Part shown: positions 22,641 through 34,289 of the stretch, piece by piece
How positions within the stretch are numbered: the stretch's first letter is position 1
Layout: the number at the start of each line of letters is the position of its first letter
The notes under the pieces: generated by a model
Databases searched by the model: none
The model's input: only the letters and a program-made list of their open reading frames with translations
Told to the model about the DNA's origin: nothing
Position numbers and translations under genes: made by a program
Assembly (NCBI GenBank): GCA_026018925.1
Contig: JAKSZU010000005.1
Coordinates: 83,813,398 to 83,877,397, forward strand
From: Tupaia tana
Taxonomy: Eukaryota > Chordata > Mammalia > Scandentia > Tupaiidae
Direction of reading: 5' to 3'
Length of the DNA: 64,000 nt

Positions 22641-22984
22641 CTGCACTGATGTTATATAAATTCATAGAAAGAAACCATCATAGTGTGTGGAGAGTTCAAC
22701 ATATTGTTGTTATTATTAATATTACCATTGTTACCTTACAAATAAAACAATGTTTTCAGTAGTTAAATATGCTAGAAGATGAAAAATAATATGCTAAAGG
22801 TTATTATGGTATCAAGAATGTGGCATGTTCAAAAGCAATAGAGGAGCACAATGTTCCTAGAGGTTGGTGTGTAGAATGCAGGGAAAAATGAAAAGCAACT
22901 ATGGATTCCTGAAATGGTATTCTGCCATCAGTAGTGGAATATTGCTAGAAGCTGTTATGATATATCATGAATAGCTAATGCAGA

Positions 22985-23375
22985 GTCTTCAAAAATTTTA
23001 TGTAAATGGGAACCAGCAGTTGGCGTAATGGCTATGTCGCTGGACTCCCACGTAGTCGACCGTGGTTTGCGTCCCGGACCCAGTGGCTTAAAACTCACAC
23101 TGGGCGCGTGTGCGGGCATGCCCAAAATCCTGAGAGGAGAATGGAGGAGAAGGGATTGCGGCGTGGCCATCCCCCCTGGGGGAGTGATTTCTCGCTTTCT
23201 ATCTCTCTGTCTCTCTCTGTCTATCTGGCGAGTGCACGCGCCCTATAGCGAAAATCTCTCCAACAAAAAAAATTTTATGTAAATGCATTTTATGAAGTAA
23301 TTATGCATGGATTTCAAATGTTTCTGCAGCAAAATAAACTAATACTTGAATTTTAGTTTAGCATAAACTTTTTGA
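22985..23375 (+). repeat. Old interspersed repeat split by SINE
   Basis: Outside the SINE, the words AAATGCATTTTATGA, ATGCATGGATTTCAAA and GCAAAATAAACTAAT match 41185-41290 read in reverse. The family occurs in several placental genomes as I recall, but I cannot name it. Confidence 0.5.
23008..23267 (+). mobile_element. SINE A1, young, TSD
   Basis: GGGAACCAGCAG start and TTAAAACTCAC mark A1. The exact TSD AAAAATTTTATGTAAAT lies at 22991-23007 and 23268-23284. Very short A-tail. Confidence 0.95.
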
Positions 23376-23401
23376 AATTCACTCCTGTGTATGTGCATGT
23401 C

Positions 23402-23424
23402 TGTGTGTGTGTGTGTGTGTGTGT
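23402..23424. repeat. (TG)n microsatellite
   Basis: About 11 TG units. Confidence 0.9.
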
Positions 23425-23721
23425 ATTCAGACAAACATATATAGTACAATACTGTCAGTGACAAAGATAATTGAGAAGGACATGGAGAGGTATGGAAAGC
23501 AAATAAATAGAACAGCGTTTCTAGTAGCAGGAAGTAAAGAGTAAGGTTGGAGAAAAGAGAACTTATAAAATAGATTTAGGATAATTTTTGTTAACGTTGT
23601 GATCCGTTAATGAAAGCTTGTTAATGAAAACCCTGTATGCAATGACAGTCAGGTTCTAAACTTATTTTAATTGAGCGAATGATGGTAATATTAATTGAGT
23701 TAATATAGAAAGCAGAAGTTG

Positions 23722-23938
23722 GAGCTAGCCCTTGGTATGGCAATTTACGTGACTGGATCCTAACGGCTGACTATGCAATTTGAGTCCCAGACCTGTGGCT
23801 TGAGAAACATGCCAGATATGTGTGCTTGGGTGCCCAGAATCCCAGCAGGAGGGAGAGCTGGAGAGGAGATCATTGTGTGACATGCTCCATGGGGGAGGCT
23901 TTCTCACTTTCTCTCTCTCGGGCAAGCACGCATACCTT
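23722..23938 (+). mobile_element. SINE A0, left arm of an inverted pair
   Basis: The head GCTAGCCCTTGGTATGG, box B AATTTGAGTCCCAG, then GCCCAGAATCCC, a CT-rich stretch and CGGGCAAGCACGCATACC give a nearly complete forward copy. It runs straight into a reverse-strand copy. Confidence 0.75.
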
Positions 23939-24046
23939 CTTTTGGGATTTTTGGCATGCACACACATATGACTTGCATGTCTTTCAAGCCACCAGGCCTG
24001 GGACTTGAACTGCACAGTTGGCAATGTGAGATCCAGTTGCTTTAAA
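23939..24046 (-). mobile_element. SINE A0, right arm of an inverted pair
   Basis: Only the 5' half is present, in reverse: GGGATTTTTGGCATGC, TTTCAAGCCACCAGG, then a head with GAACTGCACAGTTGGC. It abuts the forward copy tail, so its own CT-rich and tail parts are missing. Confidence 0.75.
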
Positions 24047-24168
24047 AATCTTGGGACAAGCTATCCTGGTCGCTATCCTTTCTAAAGACTGTAAGGCAGA
24101 ATGCAAGGTCTTCCCTTGTTCAGCTTCTATATGGCCACCTGCATTCCGTGGTTTGTGATACCCTATCA

Positions 24169-24345
24169 CAGAAACCCCCAACCTTTTTTGCACCAGGAAC
24201 TGGTTTCATGGAAGATAATTTTTCCACAGGAAGATGATTTTGGTGTGATCAAATAGTATTACATTTATTGTGCACTTTATTTCTATTATCATTGTAACAT
24301 ATAATGAAATAATTATACAACTCATCATAATGCAATATTTGAAGC
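24169..24345. mobile_element. Probable DNA-transposon-derived repeat
   Basis: CAGAAACCCCCAACCTTTTT at the edge, GGAACTGGTTTCATGGAAG, ATAATTTTTCCACAGG and TTATTGTGCACTTTATTTC match a widespread placental repeat that I remember with a CAG...CCCCAACC terminus. Only one end is preserved and I am unsure of the family name. Confidence 0.55.
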
Positions 24346-24399
24346 CACTCTCCAGTGCTAGTATCACCAACTCAGCTCCACCTCAGATCATGTTTTCTA

Positions 24400-24620
24400 C
24401 CTATTATTTGTTCTGCTTGGAATAGTCCTTCTTTAATATGTGTGGACTTGCTCCATTATTCTTTACATGTCTACTCAAATGGCACCTTTTAATAAGGTGG
24501 TGAAAAAAGAAAAAAAAAAAAAAAAGAAGTCTAAGATAAGAAGCTCTACAAACATACCAGTATTTTTTCCCTCTCTACTTTAGTAAAATATCATTTAGCA
24601 CAGTATATTAGCTTTAAATA
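24400..24620 (+). mobile_element. Possible L2 fragment
   Basis: CTGCTTGGAATAGTCCTTC, CTACTCAAATGGCACCTTT and TTTAGCACAGTAT resemble old L2 3' sequence. A poly(A) stretch at 24509-24526 interrupts it. Tentative. Confidence 0.4.
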
Positions 24621-24689
24621 TTAAAATAGTTATAGTTAAAACTAATGGTATGCAGTACATGTTAACAATTAATATTTTAAATTATTATT

Positions 24690-24915
24690 TGCATGTTTTC
24701 TAGGAGCCAGGCTTTGTTCTAAGTATTTTAGATCCACTAAATCATTTGTTCCCAGCACCTCTCTGAGCTAGATACCATATTTATTCTCATTACAAAGATA
24801 AGAAAAGAGAGGTAGACTGGAGTAGGTAATTTGTCCAAGATTTCATTTAGGGGCAAAACAAGATGTCAAACACTACTGGGCCACTTCTGGATAACATAGT
24901 GCCCATTCTTGCCTC
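24690..24915 (-). mobile_element. MIR SINE, reverse strand
   Basis: GCCAGGCTTTGTTCTAAGT, CTCTCTGAGCTAGATACCA, TATTCTCATTACAAAGATAAG and GTAATTTGTCCAAGATTTCA follow the reverse MIR consensus. Old and diverged. Confidence 0.75.
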
Positions 24916-27901
24916 ATGTTTTTTCCTATCTCAGCCCTAAAAAATCCCATGACTTTTAAGAACATTTAAAAAAATACATTTAAAAATAAGTTCTTTTTTT
25001 AAACAACAGTTATATTTATACTCAGATTTTTCTGTGAGGGGAAGGTCTTTAAAAAGTTTATGGGAGTTGTAGGAACAGAATCCTAACCTTTTTCCTGGCT
25101 TTAAGTTTTAAGCAAATTTTTCTTAACATGTTTTGATTTTTATGTATTAAATCTAAAACTGCTTTTCTTGAAGCTAAAAATACATAAAAAATCTATTTAA
25201 TAACTATAGTAAGCTATATAGCCTCAGCTAGGTGCTACTTCATACTACGTTCATTCTACTCACTGAGTTTTATGCCTAAAGTCAGACGTGTGTTCACAGA
25301 TTTTATATATCAGCTAGACTTTCTATTGAAAGTATTTAGATTAATTAAGATCTTTTTTGTATCAATAAAATGTTAAAAAAGAGATTATGGATTTCAAAAC
25401 CATTGTACCAAGTTAAAGCTGTATTTTAATTCCATTTTTGTATAAACATCAGAAAGCTTCCTCACATCTTTTGCTGATATTACAAATCCCACAAGATGGT
25501 ATAAACAGGAGACAGCTATAGCCTGAGAAACACAGATTTCTGTGAGTCCTAAGTACAGTTTTCATCCCTATGAACTGATATGTCTAAAGGAATTAACTCT
25601 CAAGTACCCACTAATTAATTAGCCTTTTGAAAAAGTTCCAAAGAGCACACATAGTTTCTCTGGATATACAGGAAAAAGTTAGGTTCTCTTCTCTGAATGA
25701 ATGAACGTGTTTGCAGAAATGATGGTTAATTTAATGATCTCTATTATAACATCATAAAAAGTAAATTGTGCACTTCTCTGGAAGGATGTTTAAAAATCAC
25801 ATATGATTTGAAAAAAAAAATCTGGTGTGGGTTAGCATTTAAAAGGACCTATTTCTATTTTCCTCAAAGGAAATAATAATTTTCATTCAAACCTTCAGTA
25901 TATGGTGGTTATTGGCTTGAATTTATCCTTTAGTGACAAGGTAATTCTATTACTCATTAAACTAAAGTGTTCTTAGTACTTAATATCCAAACTCATACTT
26001 CCTGAAAGCATTCTTTCTCAGTAATATTAGGATTCTTGACAGCATCAGACAGGTCTTCCCACTGTAGCATCAAAATATATTACATAGCATGTGTTTCATT
26101 TTAAGGAGGCCTTTTATGTTTGAGAGACACCTTACATCCTGATGTAATAAAACATATCCCAATATTACTATAAAATATCTCTTAATAGGTGATGTATTGC
26201 TTGACTCAGAAGAAACCTTTAATACATTTCCAAAACTGCCTTTACATAGCCTGCAATATTCAAGAGCAATTTCAGTAAGATTCAATATCGCACTCCACCA
26301 AGGCCTCTATAAATAAATGCAGGAGGGGAAATCATCACAAAACCTTTCTGGAGTATGTGCTGGCCTGCAAAGAGATAACTCAACAGAAATATGGTTTTGA
26401 CAAAGTGTCTTCAGCATGCTCATTATATCTCTGTACCCTTTCCCCTCAGAGCATCCATATCTGTCTTCAACGAGCTCCCATTTTACTTATTTCCTTTGTA
26501 AGCTAGAAAAGCCACCAGTATTTCTGTGATTTCAAATATCTTCCCAAGCAGAATTCTTAGTACTTACAGGTTATAAAACATAATTATCAGCTCATTTTAC
26601 TATTTCTTTTTCAATTTTGGCCTGAATATAAAAATGCACATAAAACTTGAGGGTAAGTGACATTGCATTGGTCAAAGGAGGGGAAGGAGAGATATCCATA
26701 TGGTAGAACTTTTGAGGAATTTGAGTATAATGTATACTGGCTTAAAGGAAAAGCTAATGGATCAAACAATACTTGCAATTAAAAGCAGCTTGTTTGGGAA
26801 CTGGATAGGAGACACTTTCTTCAATATGACTTTGATAGTCCAGGAGAAAAGATTCCAAAAAGTAAAGATGATCAGCAGGAGTATAGAATTTACCATGATC
26901 TCTGTAAGGGTCGATGGTAAGACTTGTTCCTAGTCTATATTCCACTCACCCATATGTACTGGGCAAATAGCTAGGAACGAAGATAACTAACTGCGCCATG
27001 GAGAAATGGGAACACCTTCTCATTCCTTCTCAGCTGTCATACCAATCGTTATAAACATAAGCTAAAAGCACCTGAGAAAAATCAAACCAATTTAATTTTC
27101 TGTGACTGACCCTAATTACTATATTCTTTATGCCAGACTATCTAGAAATTTTGAATTAAGAACTCCAACATTAATGATTTACAGCAAATCAGATCTTTGT
27201 AAATAGCAAAATTATACTCTGTGAGATTGAATTATAGACAGGAAAAATAGCATATATATTATAGCATATATATTCAACAATACTACTAATTTTTGAAATG
27301 ATCAGAAATTAGAAAACCATTTTTCCATAAACAGTGGCACCAACAATGTATTTAGACTAATATTTAAAATAGATTCTTTATAAAATTGATAGCCATAAAG
27401 TTTATGGTAGCTGAGATGAAGATAAACTACATATAAATTAAAAATACTAGTGCTAAGTTCAAAATAGAAATTAGCCAATAATTTTGATGTTTTAAAATTG
27501 GAATCAATAAAGGGGAAGATAGAAATAGCCCCCAGAATTTGCAGAGATGTATTAAAATAATGATAACAAAAAGAGTGATGAAAAACAAAAAAGAAAACTC
27601 TGTTATTCATGTAAAAAGACATTTCAAAATTGGAAAGCAGATAAGAGGAAAATAAACAATCATTAAAGATCCAATGAAAGAGAACAAAAGTGTTTTTTAA
27701 TCTAATACTTTTGAGTCAGCACAATTGTAAAAGCTGAGCTCATTAAGTACTACAGAAAATAACATGATTAAACATCCGATATTTGGTAGAAGTCTCGGAT
27801 TTGAAGGATAAGGAAAAAAAATATGTAATAGTAGGTAAGAGGAATAAAGAAGAGCCTCTATATGTGAAAACAATTTGTCCTCAGAAATCAACTTTAAAGG
27901 A
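24916..27901. other. 3 kb with no recognised repeat
   Basis: I find no SINE A, B or C, L1, LTR or MIR here, in a window where some SINE occurs about once per kb. The reading frames (up to 106 codons) have no family features. It may hold old repeats I cannot recognise, or conserved non-coding DNA. Confidence 0.5.
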
Positions 27902-27914
27902 TTTAAGCAGATAA

Positions 27915-28090
27915 GGGCCCACATGTGGCATGGTGGTTAAGGGCACTGGAATCCCACATGGCCAACCGCAGTACAAATCCTGTACCTAGCAGCTCACTTT
28001 CTCACTTTCCCTCTCTCTTTCTCTCTGTCCCTCTCTGGTCAAATTATAAATAAATAAATAAATTTAAATCTAAAAAATTCTTTAAAAAAA
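27915..28090 (+). mobile_element. SINE B1, TSD
   Basis: Head GGGCCCACATGTGGCATGG with GGTTAAGGGC, a CT-rich stretch, CTCTGGTCAAATTATAAA, (TAAA)n and AAATTCTTTAAAAAAA. TTAAGCAGATAA on both sides (27903-27914, 28094-28105) is the TSD. Confidence 0.92.
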
Positions 28091-28105
28091 TACTTAAGCA
28101 GATAA

Positions 28106-28741
28106 AACAATGGAGTACCACCTACAGAACTGGGAGAGAAAAGGATAGTAAACTGATGTTTCCGTCCTAGAACATTTATAAGATATCGAAAGAAATATTA
28201 CCAGAAATCTAAGTACTAAAAGATGAACTACCTCTAGAAAAGGAGACCTTGTCATTAAAAATGACTTATTTGTTTACCTGCAAAATCCAAAGAATGAATG
28301 GAGGGTTTGGGAACACAAATTAAATATATGTTGGTTGTAAAGATGTTATATTAATGTTAAGAGATTTATTAAATTATTAATTAGGAAGTAAAAAACATGC
28401 AATGCAAATAAGATTTTTAAATAGACATATTTAATAAGAATAAGCAGGATTAATAATAAAGAAATGATAAAAATTCTTCTAAAGGAAAAAGATTTGAGCA
28501 AATTAAAGGAGATATAATACAGAAAATAGTTGTTTTGTTTTTCATTTGTTTTCTAAATAAACTAGAAGTTATTTAAAATTTCCAAGCTGGGAGTTTTGTG
28601 GAATACTGAAAAACAGATTTAAGTTCATATGGAAAATAATTGATCCAAACTGTCAGCTTTTAAAAAATAAATAATAACACGTGTGATAGAAACATACCTA
28701 AGAAAATAGCATAATATTGATGCAAGAGTTATAGATAGAAC
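28106..28741. other. A-rich, unassigned
   Basis: Together with about 27.1-27.9 kb this is purine-rich on the forward strand, which suggests a decayed LINE (L1 or HAL1), but no diagnostic motif was seen. Confidence 0.35.
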
Positions 28742-28757
28742 AATAGAATATATTACA

Positions 28758-29047
28758 GGGACCAGCAGTTAGCGTAGTGGCTATATCTCTGGACTCCCAT
28801 GTAGTCGACTGTGGTTCGAGTCCTGGACCCAGTGGCTTAAAGCTCATGCCGGGTACATGTGCGTGCCCAAGATCCCGAGGGGAGAATGGAGGAGAAGGAA
28901 TTGTGGCATGGCCATCCTCCCTGGGGGTGATTTCTTGCTTTCTATTTCTGTCTCTCTCTGTCTGTCTGGCAAGCACACGTGCCCTATAGCAAAAACCTCC
29001 CCCCCAAAAAAATAAATAAATGAAAAGTAAATAAATGCATAAAAAAA
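28758..29047 (+). mobile_element. SINE A2-like, TSD
   Basis: GGGACCAGCAGTTAGCG head, TTAAAGCTCATGCC, CT-rich stretch, CCCTATAGCAAAAACC, then an A-rich tail with TAAA repeats. AATATATTACA after it and GAATATATTACA before it (28746-28757) form the TSD. Confidence 0.9.
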
Positions 29048-29092
29048 GATAATATATTACAAAGACAAGACTAACATTTAAGAATTCTACTT

Positions 29093-29315
29093 TCAAGGCA
29101 GGTAGTAGTGCAGCAGTAACATAACTTGGCCCACATAGGAAAGGACCTTATTTGTGTCCTGGAACCTACTGGAGTACATCTGGCACATGAAAGTATGCAT
29201 ATCCTTTGAGGCTGGGAGTGGATCACAACATGAGGATGTTTGTATCTTTGGAAGTTGAGGGTCTCTATAGCTTCGTGTTTGTCCTTCTCTCTGCTTTTTC
29301 ATGGAAGAAATAAAC
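29093..29315 (+). mobile_element. SINE C
   Basis: Its end, CTCTCTGCTTTTTCATGG then AAGAAATAAACTT, matches the end of the copy at 37.0 kb. The head GGCAGGTAGTAGTGCAGCAG with a box-B-like TTTGTGTCCTGG is tRNA-like. Diverged. Confidence 0.6.
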
Positions 29316-29596
29316 TTCATTCTGTTTTCCATGACAGTGACATTCAAATCCAGAATACTGAATAAATACATGATCTAGAGGAAAAAAATGGTTTTAACTA
29401 TTCTAAAATGTTTTTGCATATTATGAAAAAACTATGCTTAAATTTCATACTGCTTTGCACTAAAATAGAGTTGTGCTTTAATTCGAGTGTTTGTAAACTT
29501 TTTAAAGTCGCTTCATATAGTCTACAGCATAATACTAAATTATGTAAATACATAAAAATAAAAGTTATAACAAAATAGAATTTATTGATTTGTTTA

Positions 29597-29861
29597 TTTA
29601 TTTTTAGGTTCTTGCCATTGGGTGTATGTGCTTGCCAGAGAGAGACAGAGCCAGAGAGAGGAAAAGTGAGAAATCAACAGAGAGAAGGAAAGTGAGACAT
29701 CACCCCCCGCCACCAGCCCAGAGGGGATGGTCACATCACAATCCCTTTTCCTCCATTCTCCTTTCAAGATTTGGGGCACACAAATGATTTTCAAGCTGCT
29801 GGGCCCAGGACTTGAAACAAGGCTAGCCATGTGGGAATCCATCACGCCACCTGCTAGCCCC
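29597..29861 (-). mobile_element. SINE A0 with internal duplication
   Basis: The stretch GAGAAATCA is repeated as GAGACATCA with its flanking AGAG sequence about 31 bp later (29660-29703). The head ends CACCTGCTAGCCCC. Confidence 0.8.
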
Positions 29862-30021
29862 AAAGAGATTTTTTTTTTTTTTTTTTTTAAAGAAAAAAGG
29901 ACTATCTGGTGTCAGGAAAATAATTTTTTTTAAAGTATAATACAAAGAAAACAATAATGGGACAGATTGTTTTTACCTAAGCGGAAGTAATTTTCATCCT
30001 TCAAACAACATAAACAATACA

Positions 30022-30262
30022 TACATGGGACTGGCTCCCTGGCAAAGAGGCAGTGAATCCCCTGCTCAAGAGAAGCCAGATCCCCCATGGCAACTATGGT
30101 TTGAATCCCTGGTCCAGTCAGCCCAAGAGACACTGGAGACTTGTATGAGTGTCCAGAAAGCAAGGGACTGGAGGAAGGAGACTGAGGGGTCTAAGAAGAA
30201 TACTCCTCTCTCTCTCCTTCACTCTCATGAGTGTGTACACATACTCAGTTGTGACTAAAGAG
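30022..30262 (+). mobile_element. SINE C-like
   Basis: TCAAGAGAAGCCAGATCCCC is shared in spirit with TCAAGGAAAGCCAGATCCCA of the copy at 45.07 kb, and the box-B-like word is GGTTTGAATCCC. It ends with a CT-rich stretch and CATGAGTGTG. Confidence 0.55.
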
Positions 30263-30685
30263 GAAAAGGGTAAATGTAGGCCAAAATCTGAGAAGAAAAT
30301 ACATTTCAGCTATTAGTGATGTAAGTTAGCTTCTAAAATAAAAGATCACAAAAACTTGGTGACTTTAATATCATGTCACATAGCTACTCAAGCTGGTGTG
30401 GGACACTTAATGCTGACTTTTGGGGACACAGGATCCTTTGATCAAATGGTTTTATGAGGGTTCAAGCTGTTTTATGATTTAGGTTTTGACCCCGCAGGTG
30501 TGGAAAAAATTGGACAGAAAGGATTCTTAACAATGTTATTCAGAGGTAATTCATATCACTTCCTGTTAGAATTCACATTTAGCAAAGAGTTTATAGTCCC
30601 AAAGAGCTCTGAGGGAGATGGAAAATGTCTGTATTAATTTGTACAAGAACAGCAAACTTGAATATTGATAACAGGAGTAGCTTCT
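30263..30685. other. Unassigned
   Basis: No element was recognised. Confidence 0.4.
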
Positions 30686-30696
30686 GACACGTGTTT

Positions 30697-30959
30697 TTGT
30701 TGTTGTTTTTTGTTTATTTGTTTTTTTCTATTTTTTAGAGATTTTTGCTCTGGAGAGACAGAGACAGAAAGCAAGAAATCACCCCTTGAGAGTGATGTCC
30801 ATGCCACACACAATCCCTTCTCCTCTATCTCCTCTCGGGATTTTGGACACACGTTCACACGAACCTGGTGTGAGTTTCAAGCTTCCAGGTCCAGAACTCA
30901 GACAGTGGTTGACTACATGGGAATCAAGCAATGTAACTATTAGGCCATCTCCTGGTCCC
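30697..30959 (-). mobile_element. SINE A, diverged
   Basis: T/G-rich tail, GAGATTTTTGCTCTGG, GA-rich stretch, TGTGAGTTTCAAGC and a head ending TCCTGGTCCC. Short flanks GACACGTG (30686-30693) and GACACATG (30961-30968) are a likely TSD. Confidence 0.8.
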
Positions 30960-31059
30960 AGACACATGATGTTTTATTCATTGGTATTTTTTACAGGCAA
31001 TGAGCTGACTTGTTTGTTTTGAGAAGCAGAATACTAAAGTGTAAAGTATGGAAGTAGAA

Positions 31060-31690
31060 CCAGCTAGGCACTTATTTGTCATTGGTATACTCAGACTTTC
31101 AATTTCTAGATTTAGTTTTGTTTTTTGTATTTATCTGCCAACTTATCTCTTTATTCTATATTATCCAACTTGGGGGGTATAGTAATTTATATTAGTCCCT
31201 TATGATCCATTTTACTTTTAAGGCACATGCTGTAATGTCTCTCCTTTCATTTCTGATTTTATTTGTTTTTTTTTTTTTCTTATTTCCCCTTGGCCTAGCT
31301 AAGGATTTATTAATTCATTTTTCACCAAATATCTCTTAATTTTGCTTTTATTTTCTGTTTTCCTTCTAATCACTATTTTACTTATTTCTGCCTTAATCAT
31401 TAGTGTCCCACCTTTCTGCTAATTTGAGCTTGGTTTGTCCTTTTCCTAGTTACTTGAGGTATAAACTTAAGTTGTTTATTTGATATCTTTCTTCCTTTTC
31501 AGTGTCAGTATTTATTGCTAAAAACATCCTTCTTAGTACTGCCTTTGCTACATTTCATCTTTTTGGTAAGTTTTGTTTCCTTTTTCATCTTAGCATGTTT
31601 TTAAAATTCTCTATAATTAGATTTTATAACAGAATTATTTTTTAAATATTTGCTGTCATTTATGCTTCATAAAATATCTTTCACTTAATT
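31060..31690 (-). mobile_element. L1 ORF2 fragment, reverse strand
   Basis: GCACATGCTGTAATGTCTCT, TTCATTTCTGATTTTATTTG, TGCTAATTTGAGCTTGG, CTTGAGGTATAAACTTAAG, TTTATTGCTAAAAACATCC and GCTACATTTCATCTTTTTG match the reverse strand of L1 ORF2 upstream of the RT domain. All frames are broken. Confidence 0.75.
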
Positions 31691-32759
31691 ATTTACTTAA
31701 AAATTTAAATCAATACTTTCTGTCAAACACCATAATAAATACTAAATACTTGTTCATAAGCGAAAATGAGATTAATACATTCTCATCTTGTGACCTTATG
31801 TTATATATAAAGAGATTGAAATTTGTGTAAATTGCAATAAAATACAGACCAGACCAAACAAAATACCAGATAGAAAAAGGATGAGTTATACCGACAGAGA
31901 CAAAAGGGTCTCCAGGGAATACAGAGATTAATAAGGGGCTTTGACATTATGAGATTTTGTTTAGATGGTAACTCTGGAGCGGAGAAGAAAAAAAGGCTGC
32001 AGTCTAGAAGATTACTCCAAGTTAAGGGAATAAATGGCCAGGGCCAGACACTGGTGCTTGATCTAGATCAGCATGTTCTAGAAATCAGTAGGGAATGCTT
32101 TGACCAGAGCTGCATGAGAGAAGGCAAGCAGCCAGAAACCAAATCGGAGAAAAGCTGGAGCTGGGTCACTAGGCCATGTTAGGAGTTTGGATTTTATTCA
32201 AAATGTAATGGAAAGCTATTACAAGATTTTAAGAAGGTGGCCGACATGATGTAAATTACATTTTTAAAAAATCACTCTACAACGAAGAATGTATTAGAAA
32301 GTCACTGCAGAAAGCAGTTAAGAGTCTAGGGCAATAGTCCAAGAATTGATTGTGGCTGGGGGAACAGTGGTATCAGCAGAGATGAATAGAAGCAGAATGA
32401 ATCAGAGTATATTATGGAATCAGAAAGGACAAGATTTGCCTTCGAATTGCTTGTGCAGGGTCAGAGGATAGAGAAAAGCATAACTGTTATTCCTGACTAG
32501 GCTATCTGGGTAGATTTTATTGCTATTTACTGAGGAAAAACTGGCAAGAACCACATAGAGGTAAAGATCAAGGACTTTTGGAAATTGTCTTAGTCAGCCT
32601 GGGTCGCTATAACACAAATTATCCTAGCGTGGGTTGCTTAAACAACAGAAATTCACTTCTCATTGCTCTGGAGGCCAAGTTCAAGATCAAAGTCCTGGCA
32701 ATACAGCTTTCATTCTAAGATCTCTCCTCTTGACTTGTTCAAAACAATCTTCTGGGTGG

Positions 32760-33190
32760 TTTTAGATAAACCCAACCTCCCCTGTTTCTCATTGCATGGC
32801 ATTCAGTGTTCTGAAATTGGGAGGGCCCATCGGAACAGCCCAGAATCTGTTCTGTTGTGTCTTGAAAACAGGATGCCCTTCAACGCTTCAGCCCAGCATT
32901 TCAAGTGACATCTAGACTGTAAAACCCAGGATGCACTACTTTCCAGTATCCTTCTGGTGTGGTGCAAATGAGGCATGTACAAGTGCAACTTCATCTACCC
33001 CATTGGCTTGCTTGAGCTTTGGGAGACTGATTGAAAATGAATCTGAAGTTGCTATTTTCCCTGGTTGACAGTATTCGAATAATAAACCCACTTCAGGTGC
33101 CTGGGCTTGTGCATGGATGTTCTGTCTCATCGGACTCAGTCAAGTTGGTGACCAGTGCATAGTGAATGTGTTTCATAGCTGGTGCATGGT
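32760..33190. other. Unexplained insert with AATAAA
   Basis: This block does not fit the LTR around it, which should need only some 80 bp here. It is moderately GC-rich and has AATAAA near 33081 followed by about 100 bp, an arrangement seen in LTRs or processed transcripts. I found no clear ends or TSD. Confidence 0.35.
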
Positions 33191-33300
33191 TAATCCCTCT
33201 CTAGATGTGTGCTCACATAACTTTATCTTCATGCACGTAGAATGAGCGAGAGGGTACACAAATGATCTCTATTCTCTTCTTTACAAGAGTTCTAAACCCA

Positions 33301-33522
33301 GGATCAGCAGATGGTGTAATGGCTGTCACTGGACTCCCATGTAGTCAATTGTATTTAGAGTCCTGGACCTGATGGCGCTGGGCACCTCTGTGTGTGTGCC
33401 CAGAGTCCCAGGAGGAGAACGAAGGAGAAGGAATTGGGGCATGGCCATCCACTTGAGAGATAATTTCTTGCTGTTTGTCTCTCTGTCTTTCTCTGTCTCT
33501 CTGGCAAACTCATGCACCCTAA
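33301..33522 (+). mobile_element. SINE A inside LTR
   Basis: Head GGATCAGCAGATGGTGTAATGG, middle GGAGAACGAAGGAGAAGG, CT-rich stretch, and CATGCACCC where it stops before the AAAATCTCTC tail. TTCTAAACCCA (33290-33300) and CTCTAATCCCA (33523-33533) may be a decayed TSD. Confidence 0.8.
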
Positions 33523-34289
33523 CTCTAATCCCATCACAACAACAAGGGTACCAGCCTCAGGACTTCTTATTATCCCAATTGCATCCTGAAGACCAGACCT
33601 ACAAATACCATTATTGGTGGTTAGGACTTCAACATACGAATTATTGGGAAGCAAAATTTCAGTTGCTAACAGAAATATTAAATTTGGAGTAGCTTAGAGA
33701 TACCTAAGAGGATAAAGCAAGTAAACTGTATAACTGAATTAGGAATTTCACAGGGTTGTTTTGCCAGGAGGAGTGAGTGTAGGAGTCATGGACATGTACC
33801 TATACCATTCTCAGGGAGAGGGGGAAGAGGTCTTGCGAGGGCACTGGGTTTTCTTTTATAGCTAGAGCTTGAGGAGTAGAGGAGAAGGAAGGGTCAGGAA
33901 ATAGGCAAAGAAATAAGTTCCTTTATTGTTTGAGGAAAAGTAGAATCATGAACCTCATTGAAGCAAGAAGATCATCTTTCAAAGGTCAATTGTTTTGAAA
34001 TTTTCTGAGAATTCAAATTAAGGTACGAATGGAAAGATATCTGTTGTATTTGGCAATAACAAGGTCATTTTTGACCTTAATAAGAAGCCCCAATGATAGG
34101 ATTATAAATTGATATAAGCTATTTTTTGCTACAGACATCTTATGAATATAAAATGAACAGTTCATACCTAATTATGCCATAATTCTTTCAAGGATATTAT
34201 CATTAAGAAAAATATTTAGAGAGCTTTGTATGCAAGTATAATTTTCAGTATAATACTCAAAAAATGGAAAGCTAATAACTAAATAAATA

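Larger units (their letters stand above)
32584..33665 (-). mobile_element. MLT1-type LTR, reverse strand, split
   Basis: The left part (GGGTTGCTTAAACAACAGAA, CACTTCTCATTGCTCTGG) and the right part (TTAGGACTTCAACATACGAA) are the two ends of one reverse-strand MaLR LTR. Between them lie an unexplained insert (about 32760-33190) and a SINE (33301-33522). No internal retroviral genes were seen. Confidence 0.75.
31900..34090 (+). repeat. Old placental repeat, split by LTR
   Basis: GGAGTTTGGATTTTATTC, GGAAAGCTATTACAAGATTTTAAG, here split as GGAAAGCTATTAC and AAGATTTTAAG, ATGATGTAAATTACATTTTTA and, beyond the LTR, AATAACAAGGTCATTTTTG match a long repeat common in placental genomes that I remember but cannot name. 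Outer edges are uncertain. Confidence 0.6.
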
